A stretch of 64,000 nucleotides of DNA from Pseudomonas nabeulensis (GTDB lineage: Bacteria > Pseudomonadota > Gammaproteobacteria > Pseudomonadales > Pseudomonadaceae), in the NCBI RefSeq assembly GCF_004682045.1, contig NZ_QUZT01000014.1:1-64000 (forward strand), read 5' to 3'. Position numbers and translations under genes: made by a program. Below are positions 45,137 through 55,228 of the stretch, piece after piece (position 1 is the stretch's first letter; every line of letters begins with the position of its first letter). A model generated the notes under the pieces. The model ran no database searches and was not told the DNA's origin. It worked only from the letters and a program-made list of their open reading frames with translations.

Positions 45137-45817
45137 TCAGCTCCAGCCCATCTTGGTTTTACGGCTGGAATACAGCGCCAGCAACACGAGGAATGCAAAC
45201 ACCACCATGGAGCCGGCGAGCCAGTGGGCCTGGGCATATTCCATGGCCTCCACGTGGTCGTAGATCTGCACCGAGACCACCCGTGTCTTGTTGGGGATAT
45301 TGCCGCCGATCATCAGCACCACACCGAACTCACCGACAGTGTGGGCGAAGCCAAGGATTGAGGCGGTGATAAAGCCCGGGCGTGCCAGCGGCAGGATCAC
45401 CGTGAAAAACGTGTCCCAAGGGTTGGCGCGCAAGGTCGCGGCCACTTCCAGGGGGCGCGTGCCGATGGCGGAGAAGGCGTTCTGCAACGGCTGCACCACA
45501 AACGGCATGGAATAGATCACCGAGCCGAGTACCAGCCCGGTGAAGCTGAAGGTGAGGGTGCCCAGGCCCAGCCATTGGGTGAACTGGCCAAAGTAGCCAT
45601 TGGGGCCCATGGTCAGCAGCAGGTAGAAGCCGATCACCGTCGGTGGCAACACCAACGGCAAGGCGACGATTGCACCAATGGGCCCGCGCCACCAGGATCG
45701 GGTGCGCGACAGCCACAGAGCAATCGGAGTGCCGATCACCAGCAGGATCACGGTGGTCAGTGACGCCAGTTTGATGGTCAGCCAAATAGCGGAAAAATCG
45801 GCACTCGATAGCGGCAT
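45137..45817 (-). CDS. modB: Molybdate ABC transporter permease
   Basis: 226 aa, five to six spans. The ABC permease docking loop reads [20 protein letters not shown], preceded by [11 protein letters not shown] and followed by [17 protein letters not shown], as in ModB. Its ATG directly follows the modA TAA (TAAATG), so expression is coupled. Confidence 0.95.
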   Translation of the reverse strand: MPLSSADFSAIWLTIKLASLTTVILLVIGTPIALWLSRTRSWWRGPIGAIVALPLVLPPTVIGFYLLLTMGPNGYFGQFTQWLGLGTLTFSFTGLVLGSVIYSMPFVVQPLQNAFSAIGTRPLEVAATLRANPWDTFFTVILPLARPGFITASILGFAHTVGEFGVVLMIGGNIPNKTRVVSVQIYDHVEAMEYAQAHWLAGSMVVFAFLVLLALYSSRKTKMGWS

Positions 45818-46600
<783 letters not shown>

Positions 46601-46628
46601 TTAGTCAAGTGCTTTGGGGGCTTTCAGG

Positions 46629-46652
46629 CGCTGTATGTATATGTATATAGCG
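46629..46652. promoter_or_regulatory. ModE-binding site upstream of modA
   Basis: Read on the minus strand: CGCTATATA-CATATA-CATACAGCG, an inverted repeat matching the E. coli ModE consensus (CGnTATATA-N6-TATATAnCG) except two bases in the right arm. It lies 53-76 bases before the modA start. ModE-molybdate represses mod operons; modE itself is not in the window. Confidence 0.8.
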
Positions 46653-46781
46653 AATAAATGGCAAGCGGAAATCGCGCGGTAGACCTGTCGAGCCTTCCAT
46701 GTGCTGGGTGGCGAGGTGCCTACAGCCACGGCCGAGGCTCACGTGGATAGTAAGTCGTTTCAAGGCCATGGGAAGGTCAGG

Positions 46782-49700
46782 ATGGAAAGTAAGTACGCCT
46801 ACGTCGATACTGCCGGATTGAGGAGTGACTCATCCGAGCTATATATCCAAGCGTGGATAGATCGAGTTCTGCAACGCTCTCAACTGGATCAGGACGCGAA
46901 GAGCCTGATCAACACCTCTACGATGATCCCGGTGAAGTTCTCCGTATCAGTGGATCCTGAGCAGGACCCGCTTATTGTCGAGTGGGAGGAGGTGCCTCTT
47001 TGGCACGTTCTCAATAACCACTACCGTTGGGAAAGCTTTCCCGCCAAAGGGCAAACGTCCACCCTGACAGTAGCCCCGAGAATGCCGTCCTTCTTCGGTG
47101 AGACGGTCAAACAGATGACCCCGGCGCGTTTTTTCATGGACAGCATCCGTGGCATCGGCCAGTCACGGAGCCTGGCCAGTAATCCCTATCCCCTGGTACT
47201 GCCTGATCGAAGCTTGTTGAAAACCGAGATTGTGGTCTGTCATGTCTGGGGGAGGCAGGGTCGTTTGCTGGCGCTATTCTGGTTCGACGTCCCTCCGATT
47301 TCACTGAGCGTCACGCAATGGCCGCGACTGATTGGCACAACCTGGTCGGGGTTGCGAATTGGCGCGCGGTCGGGTGGTCATGTGTACTTTTCCGATGACC
47401 CGGCAAAAAACCAACTGTGGCTTATGCCATTTGAAGAAACGGTCGGTGATGTCGACTTTTCCATTGTTCCTCGGTGGGTATCGAAGTCATTTGATCTGCC
47501 TGGAGATGATTTGGCGGCGGACCAACTCGTCGAAGTGGTCATCAGTCATCTGCCCGGTAAGACCGAGACATTGACCTATTCCGTCACGGTGCCTGAAGCG
47601 CATTGGCCGCTTAAACAGTGGCGCTATTACCTCAGCCTTTACATGAATCACCGTTGTCCCTGGGTTAACTGCGGCGTGCAGGATGAGGACGACGGCATCA
47701 CCGCACGGGACGATCAGGACAACCAATGGTTTATCCGCCATGACGCAAGCCAAGCGTTTATCGAAGTGCGCATCGTGCCAGCCGAACTGGCACAGTGGAC
47801 GCAACGCCGCCCACTGACAGGGCAACTCCCGAAACTGACGAGGGCGTGGCAAAAATGGGACTCCCTGGCCAATAGTGTGGGGAACGTGGAACTGTGCAAA
47901 GACTATGTGGCCAATCTGGTCCGGCGTAGTTTTAGCAAGACCGGTCTTCCGGAGGGGGACTGGCAGCGTTTCTCCCAGGAACGACAGTTCAGGTACAAAT
48001 ACTTGGTGGGATACCCTCCACACACCTCTGGCATGTCGGCCTTCAGCCCACCGCGTTACAAGTATTTCACCTTCGAACAAGTGGTGATCGGAGAGCCGCA
48101 GCGAAGCCGGTTTTACCAGGAACAGGTCAGTTCGGTGCACATCAGGGGGGAACCCATTTCCCCCCGTGAGATGAAGGCACTCTCTGGCATCAGGGATACG
48201 CTGCTCACGGAGTTTATTGATGACGTAGACAACCTCTCACAAAATGCCGAGTTCAAGACACTGTTTGAAGAAACCTGTATAGCGCTGGCCCGTGTACGTG
48301 TCGGGCAGTTTCTCGCCGATCACAACGAAACAGATGCCGGCTTGCGCGGTGCCGCCTTTCGTTACTTGAAATCCGACCTGAAGCCTCGCTTGCTGCTCTT
48401 CAAGGAAAAGCTGCTGGCGAACGTTTTTGTGGTGAAGATGGACTCGACGAAAGCGCTCCTGGTGTCACTCAATTTATCGGGGCACAAATGGGCGGTGTGG
48501 CAACCGAGCACGGTTAAAGGTCATCCCACTGAGAAGCTAATGGCGTTTATCCGTGCCCACCTGCCATTGGCGGAGCGATTCAGCCTGACGCGTGAAGATT
48601 TTGTTCCGCAAAAGAAGCGCTACGGCTATCACTACCGACGCTTTCCGCCGCAGCCTATTACTTTTCAGGAAGTAGCCGACTTGCCGACGCGGTTGCGTGA
48701 GATCGCTGTCGCCGAAATCAAGCAGTTGATCAACTACGCCATCTTCTCCTCGGATGAAGAACGACGCCGTGCAAAAACCTCAATGTATAGGCAGGTCATA
48801 CGAGCCCTGTCTGGGTTGGTGATTGCCGCTATCGGCCCGTTGAGTGGGATGGGGGCCTTGTTGGTGTCGGGTATGGTGCGGTTTGTCACTAATGTGGGGG
48901 AGGTTGGTTTCAGCTATGCGCTGGCTCAAAGCGCCGATCGTCCTGAGGAATATGGTACCTACATTCAAGAGTGCAAATTGGGTGTGCTGCTGGGGGTGGT
49001 GGATTTGGGCGTGGATGTGAGTACCGTCACGCGTAAACTGCGAGTATTACTCAAGCAGTCGACCGCTGCCGGCAAGACGGTGTTGCCGTTACTGACACCC
49101 CAGGCGCCAGACGAAATCCCCCTGCAATTGCCCGTCAAACAAGCGCTTGATCCGGTGTTCATGCCTGTGCCCATCGGTTGGCAGACCCTGCGTGATCGCC
49201 TGGTAAAAACATTTCGTGACGATAACAAACTGTCTGAACTCAATGGCTACGCACCGGCATCCACATCTGGTGGTTATACAGCGTGCGTGAAATGCAGCCG
49301 GTATTTATCAAGTAAGTCGTGGGGAGTGCAGGCGGTCGGTGTGCTGATCTTCGCAGGCCTGGATGACCAGCACCCGACACAGCATTTTGCAATGTGCCTG
49401 CGGCACGAAGACGATATAGCCATCATGGATATCGCCGTGAGCCATTTGGACTCTTCTGCAGAGCGGCGTATCTACTTCGGCTCCGTGTCAGGCTGGGAAC
49501 AGCACCTGCGCACGCTCCCGACGCTGCAGGAAAAGGTGGTCGTTTATAAGTTCTTCCCCTCGTTTCCCCGCGCGAGTGAGCAGGTTGAGGCGCTCTTTCC
49601 ACTAGGGGTCAGTTGGGCACGCTTTTTCAGCACGGGTAACTACAGCATTGTTGCCCTGCCACAGCAGTACGCAGAACAAGTTCGCCAGCAGATCCATCGC

Positions 49701-50525
49701 CTTTGGACTGATGTGTTTTATCAATTGGTGGTCAGTCCGTTTGCACCTGCCGAGCCTACCGAGCATCGAACGAATGACCTCAGTCAAACTGACTTATTCA
49801 ACCAGATCAGCACCCTGAACAGCCTTGTTCAGGAAACTGAGCAGGTCTTGCGCCGCACGATTGGCGTCGACGCCGTTGGGGAACTCAGAACGCTGTTGCT
49901 CAGCTATCTACAGGTTTGGCGCGCGGAGCCGAAGGCTGAGTACATCGCGCTGATGGACAAGGTGATGGCAGAGGAGGCCGCCATGGTGCAATACGCATTG
50001 ACGCATCTGGAGACGCTACAGTCGGGGCTGCCCCCTGTGCTTGCCTCGGGGCGGGATGCGCTGGTGGACTGTATTGACTGGATCGCCGTGCGGGCTGGAC
50101 AAGAGGACGACAGCTGGCTGGAGCAATTGAAAGGTCAGCTCGAGCAATATGTCTCTGGTTCCCATGCTGGAGTGGATTTACATTCGATTGCCGTGCTGGA
50201 CACGCTTTATGAACAGCTCAATACCGCTGGCGCTATACGTGTGCGTCATGCGCGTTCTGTCAGCTATGAACGCTTGTCTCCTGCCAGCGGTCGCGCCCTG
50301 TTTGCCAGGGGACTGGAGTCGATTCGTGGGGTAGAGGCCTTGCGTCAGCCCGAGTGTTACTTTGCGTTGATTCTGCGCACCCAGCCCTATGCAGAGCATA
50401 ACGAACACCTTGCACGGGTTGTCTTTGGTATCAGTGCACTGCGCCAGGGGCGCTTTACGGTATTACCGCCATCCGAAGAGTTTCGCCTCAGTGGGCTTGA
50501 ACCCACCGAGTCTATGCCGGTTTAA
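46782..50525 (+). CDS. Very large toxin-like protein (Pseudomonas dermonecrotic-toxin-like class)
   Basis: 1247 aa from ATG 46782 (GGAAGG-TCAGG); GTG 46701 gives a longer frame without a site. No signal peptide. Overall build (long helical N-half, a hydrophobic patch near residues 672-705 with LVIAAIGPLSGMGALLVSG, a compact C-terminal domain) resembles the large DUF6543-type proteins of fluorescent pseudomonads that are compared with dermonecrotic toxins. Residues about 830-920 contain YTAC835VKC838SRYL, QH868FAMCL and IMD883IAVSHL, the order and spacing of a papain-like Cys/His/Asp triad. Stands alone; no secretion or immunity gene is adjacent. Its 3' end overlaps the convergent nitronate monooxygenase by a few bases. 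Class likely, function unproven. Confidence 0.65.
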   Translation: MESKYAYVDTAGLRSDSSELYIQAWIDRVLQRSQLDQDAKSLINTSTMIPVKFSVSVDPEQDPLIVEWEEVPLWHVLNNHYRWESFPAKGQTSTLTVAPRMPSFFGETVKQMTPARFFMDSIRGIGQSRSLASNPYPLVLPDRSLLKTEIVVCHVWGRQGRLLALFWFDVPPISLSVTQWPRLIGTTWSGLRIGARSGGHVYFSDDPAKNQLWLMPFEETVGDVDFSIVPRWVSKSFDLPGDDLAADQLVEVVISHLPGKTETLTYSVTVPEAHWPLKQWRYYLSLYMNHRCPWVNCGVQDEDDGITARDDQDNQWFIRHDASQAFIEVRIVPAELAQWTQRRPLTGQLPKLTRAWQKWDSLANSVGNVELCKDYVANLVRRSFSKTGLPEGDWQRFSQERQFRYKYLVGYPPHTSGMSAFSPPRYKYFTFEQVVIGEPQRSRFYQEQVSSVHIRGEPISPREMKALSGIRDTLLTEFIDDVDNLSQNAEFKTLFEETCIALARVRVGQFLADHNETDAGLRGAAFRYLKSDLKPRLLLFKEKLLANVFVVKMDSTKALLVSLNLSGHKWAVWQPSTVKGHPTEKLMAFIRAHLPLAERFSLTREDFVPQKKRYGYHYRRFPPQPITFQEVADLPTRLREIAVAEIKQLINYAIFSSDEERRRAKTSMYRQVIRALSGLVIAAIGPLSGMGALLVSGMVRFVTNVGEVGFSYALAQSADRPEEYGTYIQECKLGVLLGVVDLGVDVSTVTRKLRVLLKQSTAAGKTVLPLLTPQAPDEIPLQLPVKQALDPVFMPVPIGWQTLRDRLVKTFRDDNKLSELNGYAPASTSGGYTACVKCSRYLSSKSWGVQAVGVLIFAGLDDQHPTQHFAMCLRHEDDIAIMDIAVSHLDSSAERRIYFGSVSGWEQHLRTLPTLQEKVVVYKFFPSFPRASEQVEALFPLGVSWARFFSTGNYSIVALPQQYAEQVRQQIHRLWTDVFYQLVVSPFAPAEPTEHRTNDLSQTDLFNQISTLNSLVQETEQVLRRTIGVDAVGELRTLLLSYLQVWRAEPKAEYIALMDKVMAEEAAMVQYALTHLETLQSGLPPVLASGRDALVDCIDWIAVRAGQEDDSWLEQLKGQLEQYVSGSHAGVDLHSIAVLDTLYEQLNTAGAIRVRHARSVSYERLSPASGRALFARGLESIRGVEALRQPECYFALILRTQPYAEHNEHLARVVFGISALRQGRFTVLPPSEEFRLSGLEPTESMPV

Positions 50526-51583
50526 CGCGAAAGGCGTTTCAGCGCTTGTGATGCCAACGACTCGGTCAGCTGCCGGGCAGGCAGTTCGCGCCCCAAACCA
50601 AAAGCCTGGCCCGCCCATAGGTTGGCGAAGCCGGCTTCGTCCTTGGCCTTGAGCGGCATCAATGCACCGCCCGCGCCAGGAAATGCCGGCGCGGCGGGGT
50701 TGATGGCACCGAGTTCGCGCATCACTCGGTTGACAATGCCCCGCGCGGGGCGACCGGTGAACAGGTTGGTCAGCGCGGTCTCGCTGGCCTGGGCATGGCG
50801 CAGTGCACGATAGTGGGACGCACTGACGGTGGCTTCAGGGGTAAACAGATAAGCCGTACCTATCTGCACCGCGCAAGCACCCAGGGCGAGCGCCGCAACA
50901 ATCCCGCGCGCGTCGCCGATGCCGCCGGCTGCAATCACCGGCACACTGACGGCATCAACGATTTGTGGCAGCAAGGCCATCAAACCGATCTGGCTGTTGA
51001 GATCGTCGCTCAAAAACATGCCGCGATGTCCGCCCGCCTCAATACCCATGGCGATGATCGCATCGCAACCGTGCTGTTCCAGCCAGACCGCTTCCTCTAC
51101 GGTGGTGGCAGATGAAAGCACCTTGGCCCCGGTGGCCTTGACGCGATCCAGTAGGGCTTTTTCTGGTAGGCCGAAGTGGAAGCTGACGACTTCGGGGCGA
51201 AACGCTTCGACCACTTCGCAGGCAGCATCATTAAAGGGCGCGCGGTTTGAGACCGGGGTTGGCGCGTCAAAATCGGCGCCCAATTCACGGTAGTAAGGCT
51301 CCAGCAAATCCTTCCAGCGACGGTCACGCGCCTCATCTGCCTGGGGTGGCTGGTGACAGAAGAAATTGACGTTGATCGGCCGCTGGCTGGCCTGGCGAAT
51401 GCTGGTCAGTGCTTCGCGCAGTTGCTCGATGCTCAGCGTGGCGGCGGGCAGGGAGCCCAATGCACCAGCCTCGTTCGCGGCTATCACCATGGCAGGCGTC
51501 GTGGCACCGGCCATTGGCGCTTGGATGATGGGCACTTCGATGCCCAGCAGATCGAGAAGGCGGGTGTCTGGCCAACTGCTCAT
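50522..51583 (-). CDS. Nitronate monooxygenase
   Basis: 353 aa from ATG 51583. FMN TIM-barrel (2-nitropropane dioxygenase family): VPIIQAPMAGATTPAMV, NVNFFCHQPP, FHFGLPEKALLDRVKATGAK, EAGGHRG, PVIAAGGIGDARG and ACAVQIGTAYLFTPEA. Detoxifies alkyl nitronates such as propionate-3-nitronate. It lies downstream of ada on the same strand, 115 bases away. Confidence 0.92.
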   Translation of the reverse strand: MSSWPDTRLLDLLGIEVPIIQAPMAGATTPAMVIAANEAGALGSLPAATLSIEQLREALTSIRQASQRPINVNFFCHQPPQADEARDRRWKDLLEPYYRELGADFDAPTPVSNRAPFNDAACEVVEAFRPEVVSFHFGLPEKALLDRVKATGAKVLSSATTVEEAVWLEQHGCDAIIAMGIEAGGHRGMFLSDDLNSQIGLMALLPQIVDAVSVPVIAAGGIGDARGIVAALALGACAVQIGTAYLFTPEATVSASHYRALRHAQASETALTNLFTGRPARGIVNRVMRELGAINPAAPAFPGAGGALMPLKAKDEAGFANLWAGQAFGLGRELPARQLTESLASQALKRLSR

Positions 51584-51698
51584 AAGGTACGTCTCCAGCG
51601 TTATCGGTCTTTGCGCTGTTTTAGCAAGGCGCTGGCGCTCCGGCCAGTCTGTTTTATTCACTGGACGGATGGGCGGTTTCGTGCCGCAGGCAAGCGGT

Positions 51699-52745
51699 TC
51701 AAGTCTTGCGTTCGCGCTCCAGGAGCTCGCGTTTGCGTTCTACGCCCCAGCGATAGCCCGAAAGGTCGCCGTTACTGCGCACTACCCGGTGGCACGGAAT
51801 CGCCACTGCCAGGCTGTTGGCACCACACGCCTGCGCAACGGCACGGAAAGACTTGGGCGCACCGATGCGTTCGGCAATTTGCGCATAACTGACCGTGCTA
51901 CCGGGCGGGATATCGCGCAGGGCCTGCCAGACTCGCTCCTGAAACGCGGTGCCCCGCAGGTCCAGGGGTAAATCCAAACCGAGGGCAGGCGCCTCGACAA
52001 AGCCCACCACGTGTGCGATCAAGCGTTCGAAGCGGCGGTCTGCGCCGATCAAGTCAGCCTTGGGGAACTGATCCTGAAGGTCCCGCACCAGCTTGGCCGG
52101 ATCATCCCCCAGCAGAATCGCGCACACGCCACGGGCGCTTTGCGCCACCAGGATGGCCCCCAGCGAACACTGGCCGACCGCAAACAGGATTTGGTTATGG
52201 GGGCCGCCGGCCTTGTAGTCAGTGGGTGTCATGCCCAGCAAGTGGTTGGCCGACTCGTAAAAACGGCTATTGGAGTTGAAGCCTGCCTCGTAGAGCGCAT
52301 CGGTTACCGTGTGCTGGCCCTTGAGCCCATCGCGCACCTTGCGTGAACGATGGGCGCGTGCATAACCCTTGGGCGTCAGGCCGGTGACGGCCTTGAACAC
52401 GCGATGAAAATGGAAAGGGCTCAGTCCGGCACGCATGGCCAGTGTACTCAGGCTGGGCGGCGTGTCGGCCTGTTCGATATGGCGACACGCATCGGCCACC
52501 AGTAGGGTGTGATGCGCAGCCAATTGAGTCTGGTCGCCGGCAGCGCGTTTGCTGGCACGGTAGCCTGCGGCTTCGGCTTGGGCCGGGGTGTCGAAGAACT
52601 CGACGTTCTGCGGGAGTGGCAGGCGCGACGCACTGCTGGGGCGGCAATACACCCCGGTGGTTTTTACGCCGTAGACGAACAGCGCATCAGCCTTGGGGTC
52701 GCGGGCCAGGATCGCAGCCCAGCGGGGGTCGTGTTCGATGGTCAT
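51699..52745 (-). CDS. ada: Ada-like alkylation repair protein with a degenerate N-terminal zinc site
   Basis: 348 aa from ATG 52745 (GTG 52754 would add three). Three parts: N-Ada domain (YGVKTTGVYCRPSSASRLPL), AraC-type HTH near residues 80-175 (LSTLAMRAGLSPFHFHRVFK), and a C-terminal O6-methylguanine methyltransferase with I-P-C-H-R-V-V, active Cys. In E. coli Ada, four Cys bind zinc and one takes methyl from phosphotriesters. Here only the acceptor-position Cys (C34) remains; the other three positions are Ser38, Ser65 and Ala68. O6-methylguanine repair should be intact; phosphotriester sensing may be lost or altered. Downstream of alkB. Confidence 0.9.
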   Translation of the reverse strand: MTIEHDPRWAAILARDPKADALFVYGVKTTGVYCRPSSASRLPLPQNVEFFDTPAQAEAAGYRASKRAAGDQTQLAAHHTLLVADACRHIEQADTPPSLSTLAMRAGLSPFHFHRVFKAVTGLTPKGYARAHRSRKVRDGLKGQHTVTDALYEAGFNSNSRFYESANHLLGMTPTDYKAGGPHNQILFAVGQCSLGAILVAQSARGVCAILLGDDPAKLVRDLQDQFPKADLIGADRRFERLIAHVVGFVEAPALGLDLPLDLRGTAFQERVWQALRDIPPGSTVSYAQIAERIGAPKSFRAVAQACGANSLAVAIPCHRVVRSNGDLSGYRWGVERKRELLERERKT

Positions 52746-52820
52746 GGTCGGCACTCTTGACGGGTTTTGGGCAGGATAGGTGTGCCGTAATCGACTGGCA
52801 CTCCGAACCTTGCGGTCAAA

Positions 52821-53486
52821 TCAACCGGCAGTGCGAAAGGTGAGGTTGATACGCTGCGGCCCCATGATCGGGTGCTGACCTGCCTGGATCGGTAATACCC
52901 CATGGAAACGCAGGCGGTCGACGCCGCCCCAGACCACTACATCGCCGTGGAACAATGAGACCTTTTTGGGCCTGTCGCTACGTGTGTGCCCACCAAACAG
53001 GAAAATCGCAGGCAAGCCCAGGGAAACCGATACCACGGGTGCACTGTAGCGCCGTTCGTTCTTGTCCTGATGCAGGGACATTTTTGCGCCGGGCACGTAG
53101 CGGTTGATCAGGCAGGCGTCAGGTTCGAAGTCGATAAAGCCCGCGTCGGCTGCGGCCAGGATAGCCAGCCGGCGCAAGTCGTTGGGCATGGCGGGCCAGG
53201 GTTGCTGGCTGTGGGGGTCGGTCGGGCTGTAGCGGTAGCCGCTGGCATCGGTGGTCCATCCCAATTCGCCGCAACTGCTCAGCGCCGCCGACATGGTAAA
53301 ACCGCCGGGCGTGACCATCTGGCGAAACGGAGACTGCGCCAGCACTTGCCGCAGCTCTGGAAGCATTCGATCTATCCAGGGCAGGGCAAAGCCTCTTAAT
53401 ACGTAGGACTCTTCGCCGATCTGTTCACGCCCTGCGGGCTGTTGCAGCGCGTCATCGGCAAACAGGTCGGCGGTGGGGCCGGGCAT
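52821..53486 (-). CDS. alkB: DNA oxidative demethylase AlkB
   Basis: 221 aa. Fe(II)/2-oxoglutarate dioxygenase that repairs 1-methyladenine and 3-methylcytosine. Iron ligands H-Q-D in SLHQDKNER and His in LRFHGVLP; 2OG-binding Arg pair in RINLTFR; substrate loop GYRYSPTDP. Its ATG comes 4 bases after the stop of the 55-aa gene, so coupling is likely; ada follows 75 bases on. Confidence 0.95.
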   Translation of the reverse strand: MPGPTADLFADDALQQPAGREQIGEESYVLRGFALPWIDRMLPELRQVLAQSPFRQMVTPGGFTMSAALSSCGELGWTTDASGYRYSPTDPHSQQPWPAMPNDLRRLAILAAADAGFIDFEPDACLINRYVPGAKMSLHQDKNERRYSAPVVSVSLGLPAIFLFGGHTRSDRPKKVSLFHGDVVVWGGVDRLRFHGVLPIQAGQHPIMGPQRINLTFRTAG

Positions 53487-53490
53487 GGTC

Positions 53491-53658
53491 TTACAGCGCC
53501 TTGCTCACGTTGATGTCGGTGATTTCATCACTGGCATCGTGGATTTTTGCCAGGGCTTGCTTGGCTTCTTCCACGCTATTGCTCTGCAACTGGGCGAATT
53601 CAAAGCGGCGCTCACCGTTGAGTTTGTACTTGATGACGTATTTGGTAGTGGTAGTCAC
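53491..53658 (-). CDS. Small protein of unknown function between DUF1883 and alkB
   Basis: 55 aa, GTG start with AGGAAATAGCC upstream. Sequence TTTTKYVIKYKLNGERRFEF then AQLQSNSVEEAKQALAKIHD suggests a beta-hairpin followed by a helix. Its stop lies 4 bases before the alkB start and it begins 20 bases after the DUF1883 stop. Small conserved-looking partner; no function known. Confidence 0.7.
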   Translation of the reverse strand: MTTTTKYVIKYKLNGERRFEFAQLQSNSVEEAKQALAKIHDASDEITDINVSKAL

Positions 53659-53678
53659 GGCTATTTCCTGTGGGGTAT

Positions 53679-53981
53679 TCAGCTCAGCTTGGAGCTGGTG
53701 CGGCGCACGATGCGGATCTTGTGGGACAGGGTTGGCTTACGGGTCACGCTGATGGCTCGGCGGGTGACTACGTCCAGGGTGATGTTCCAGAACCCGGTGC
53801 TGGGGGCGGTGATCTTGGCGGGGAATTTGTCGAAGGCGCCGCCGTGGTAAGTGTGGCGACCACCGTTCTTGAAGCTGCGAAAGTTCGCATCGCTCATCAG
53901 GCGGATGTTGCAGGTCTGCGAACATTCGATGACAACAATGTCGCCCTCGTTGAGGTGCTCGCGCTGGTGAATGAATTTCAT
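53679..53981 (-). CDS. DUF1883 protein
   Basis: 100 aa. Recognised by the family pattern HQREHLNEGDIVVIECSQTC, ANFRSFKNGGRHTYHGGAFD, and STGFWNITLDVVTRRA. Soluble beta-rich small protein of unknown role, common in pseudomonads. Probably the first gene of the small-protein/alkB/ada group. Confidence 0.85.
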   Translation of the reverse strand: MKFIHQREHLNEGDIVVIECSQTCNIRLMSDANFRSFKNGGRHTYHGGAFDKFPAKITAPSTGFWNITLDVVTRRAISVTRKPTLSHKIRIVRRTSSKLS

Positions 53982-54192
53982 GGGGTGTCTCCAGAAGGGC
54001 TTTTTCTGAAAAATCAGAACGATACGTAGGATAAGATGGAGTTTATCAGCCCCAGCGCGTTTATTATCGCGTCGTCTTCAACGGCATCGACAATTTAAAA
54101 CAGTTATTTACCGAGTTATCAGGGATAAATCCTACGTGGGCGGGAGAAAATTACCATCCCCGCTGTCGTACGGTCTTTATGGGAGGTTTTGT

Positions 54193-54543
54193 ATGAAATG
54201 GAGCGTGTTGGTTCTGGCCTTGGCCATCGGTGGGTGTGCCTCGGTTGCTGATATCAAGCAAACCCCGCCGACATTGGCGGTCATTTCCGGGAAAAAACCA
54301 CAAGAATACGCGGCCTGCGTGGTGAAAAAATTGTCTGCCACCCGCCGTCCGCCGCAAATCGAACCGCACAAGGACGGGGTGCAAGTGATCGTGCCGCAGA
54401 AGTTCTCGACCGATCCGTCGGCGATCTTCGAAATTGAAGAGCGCTCCAGCGGTAGCAGCATCAAGCTTTACGAGAGCATGTCCAACGTGCCGATCCGTCC
54501 AGGTGATGTCAAACAGGCGGCGGAAGATTGCATTTCCGGCTGA
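54193..54543 (+). CDS. Small lipoprotein of unknown function
   Basis: 116 aa from ATG 54193 (GGGAGG-TTTTGT). Lipobox ALAIGGC (Cys15). Mature part AACVVKKLSATRRPPQIEPH and SIKLYESMSNVPIRPGDVKQ; similar in layout to the lipoprotein at 39931-40284 (short, ends with a Cys near the C-terminus). The 53982-54192 gap before it shows no other gene. Confidence 0.8.
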   Translation: MKWSVLVLALAIGGCASVADIKQTPPTLAVISGKKPQEYAACVVKKLSATRRPPQIEPHKDGVQVIVPQKFSTDPSAIFEIEERSSGSSIKLYESMSNVPIRPGDVKQAAEDCISG

Positions 54544-54566
54544 TGCCGTGACGGAAAATCAACGAT

Positions 54567-54797
54567 ATGAAGCGTGAACACGTTAAAGCCCGCCATGCCG
54601 AGGGGCAAATCTCGGCCACCCATGTCATCCAGAATCCGGCCGACCTTGGCGAATGGATCGTTTTCTTCAAGAAAAGCGGTGGGCGCAGTTTTTTCCTGGT
54701 CGACGAGCAGGACGAAGTCGAGTCCTTTTCCAACCTTGATGAACTCACTGAAACCCTGAGGGGCTTGGGGATCAAGTTCGCCGAGATCCATCTATAG
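54567..54797 (+). CDS. Small conserved-looking protein
   Basis: 76 aa. MKREHVKARHAEGQISATHV, a central GEWIVFFKKSGGRSFFLVDE strand pair and an acidic helix SFSNLDELTETLRGLGIKFA. Probably a compact alpha/beta fold, no membrane segment or Cys. 23 bases after the lipoprotein stop, convergent with the next lipoprotein. Function unknown. Confidence 0.7.
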   Translation: MKREHVKARHAEGQISATHVIQNPADLGEWIVFFKKSGGRSFFLVDEQDEVESFSNLDELTETLRGLGIKFAEIHL

Positions 54798-54804
54798 CCT
54801 GTCG

Positions 54805-55086
54805 CTATTTGCAGACCACCACGACACTGCGACTTTTGTAGTTGCCCACGTCTTTGCCGAGGGTCTTGTCACTTTCATTAAGTGACGGCGTGCCCTCGGT
54901 GCCGACGATGCGATAGCCGGTGCCAGCACACGATGCATCGGCTTTCTCGTAGCAACTGGCCCACGAATTAGCCTCGCCGGAACAGTCGATGGTCAAGCCT
55001 TGTTCGCCATCTTTCAAATAAACGTCAGAAGTGGTGGTGCAGCCGGCGAGCGCCAGTACCGCAGTCAGTGCCAGGATTTTGTTCAT
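54805..55086 (-). CDS. Small lipoprotein
   Basis: 93 aa with a clear lipobox LALAGC (Cys16). The mature protein contains five further Cys (ASCYEKADASC), likely paired in the periplasm. Ends SRSVVVVCK. No known function. AAT-rich ATG context with an acceptable upstream site. Confidence 0.78.
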   Translation of the reverse strand: MNKILALTAVLALAGCTTTSDVYLKDGEQGLTIDCSGEANSWASCYEKADASCAGTGYRIVGTEGTPSLNESDKTLGKDVGNYKSRSVVVVCK

Positions 55087-55184
55087 TGGGAGATCGTCGT
55101 CGAGGGTGTTGGAGGGGCGCTGACACTGTCGTGGGGCGTTTGCGAGAGATTATAGCGAACGGCCATCAAGGTATACACAAACAC

Positions 55185-55213
55185 AAAAAAGCCCCGTTTA
55201 GCGGGGCTCTTTG
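55185..55213. terminator. Rho-independent terminator
   Basis: GCCCCG-TTTAG-CGGGGC with a T-run on the minus strand (complement of AAAAAA) and TCTTT on the plus. Serves mainly the minus-strand gene at 55229-55414. Confidence 0.8.
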
Positions 55214-55228
55214 TGCAGCGTTCAAGGC

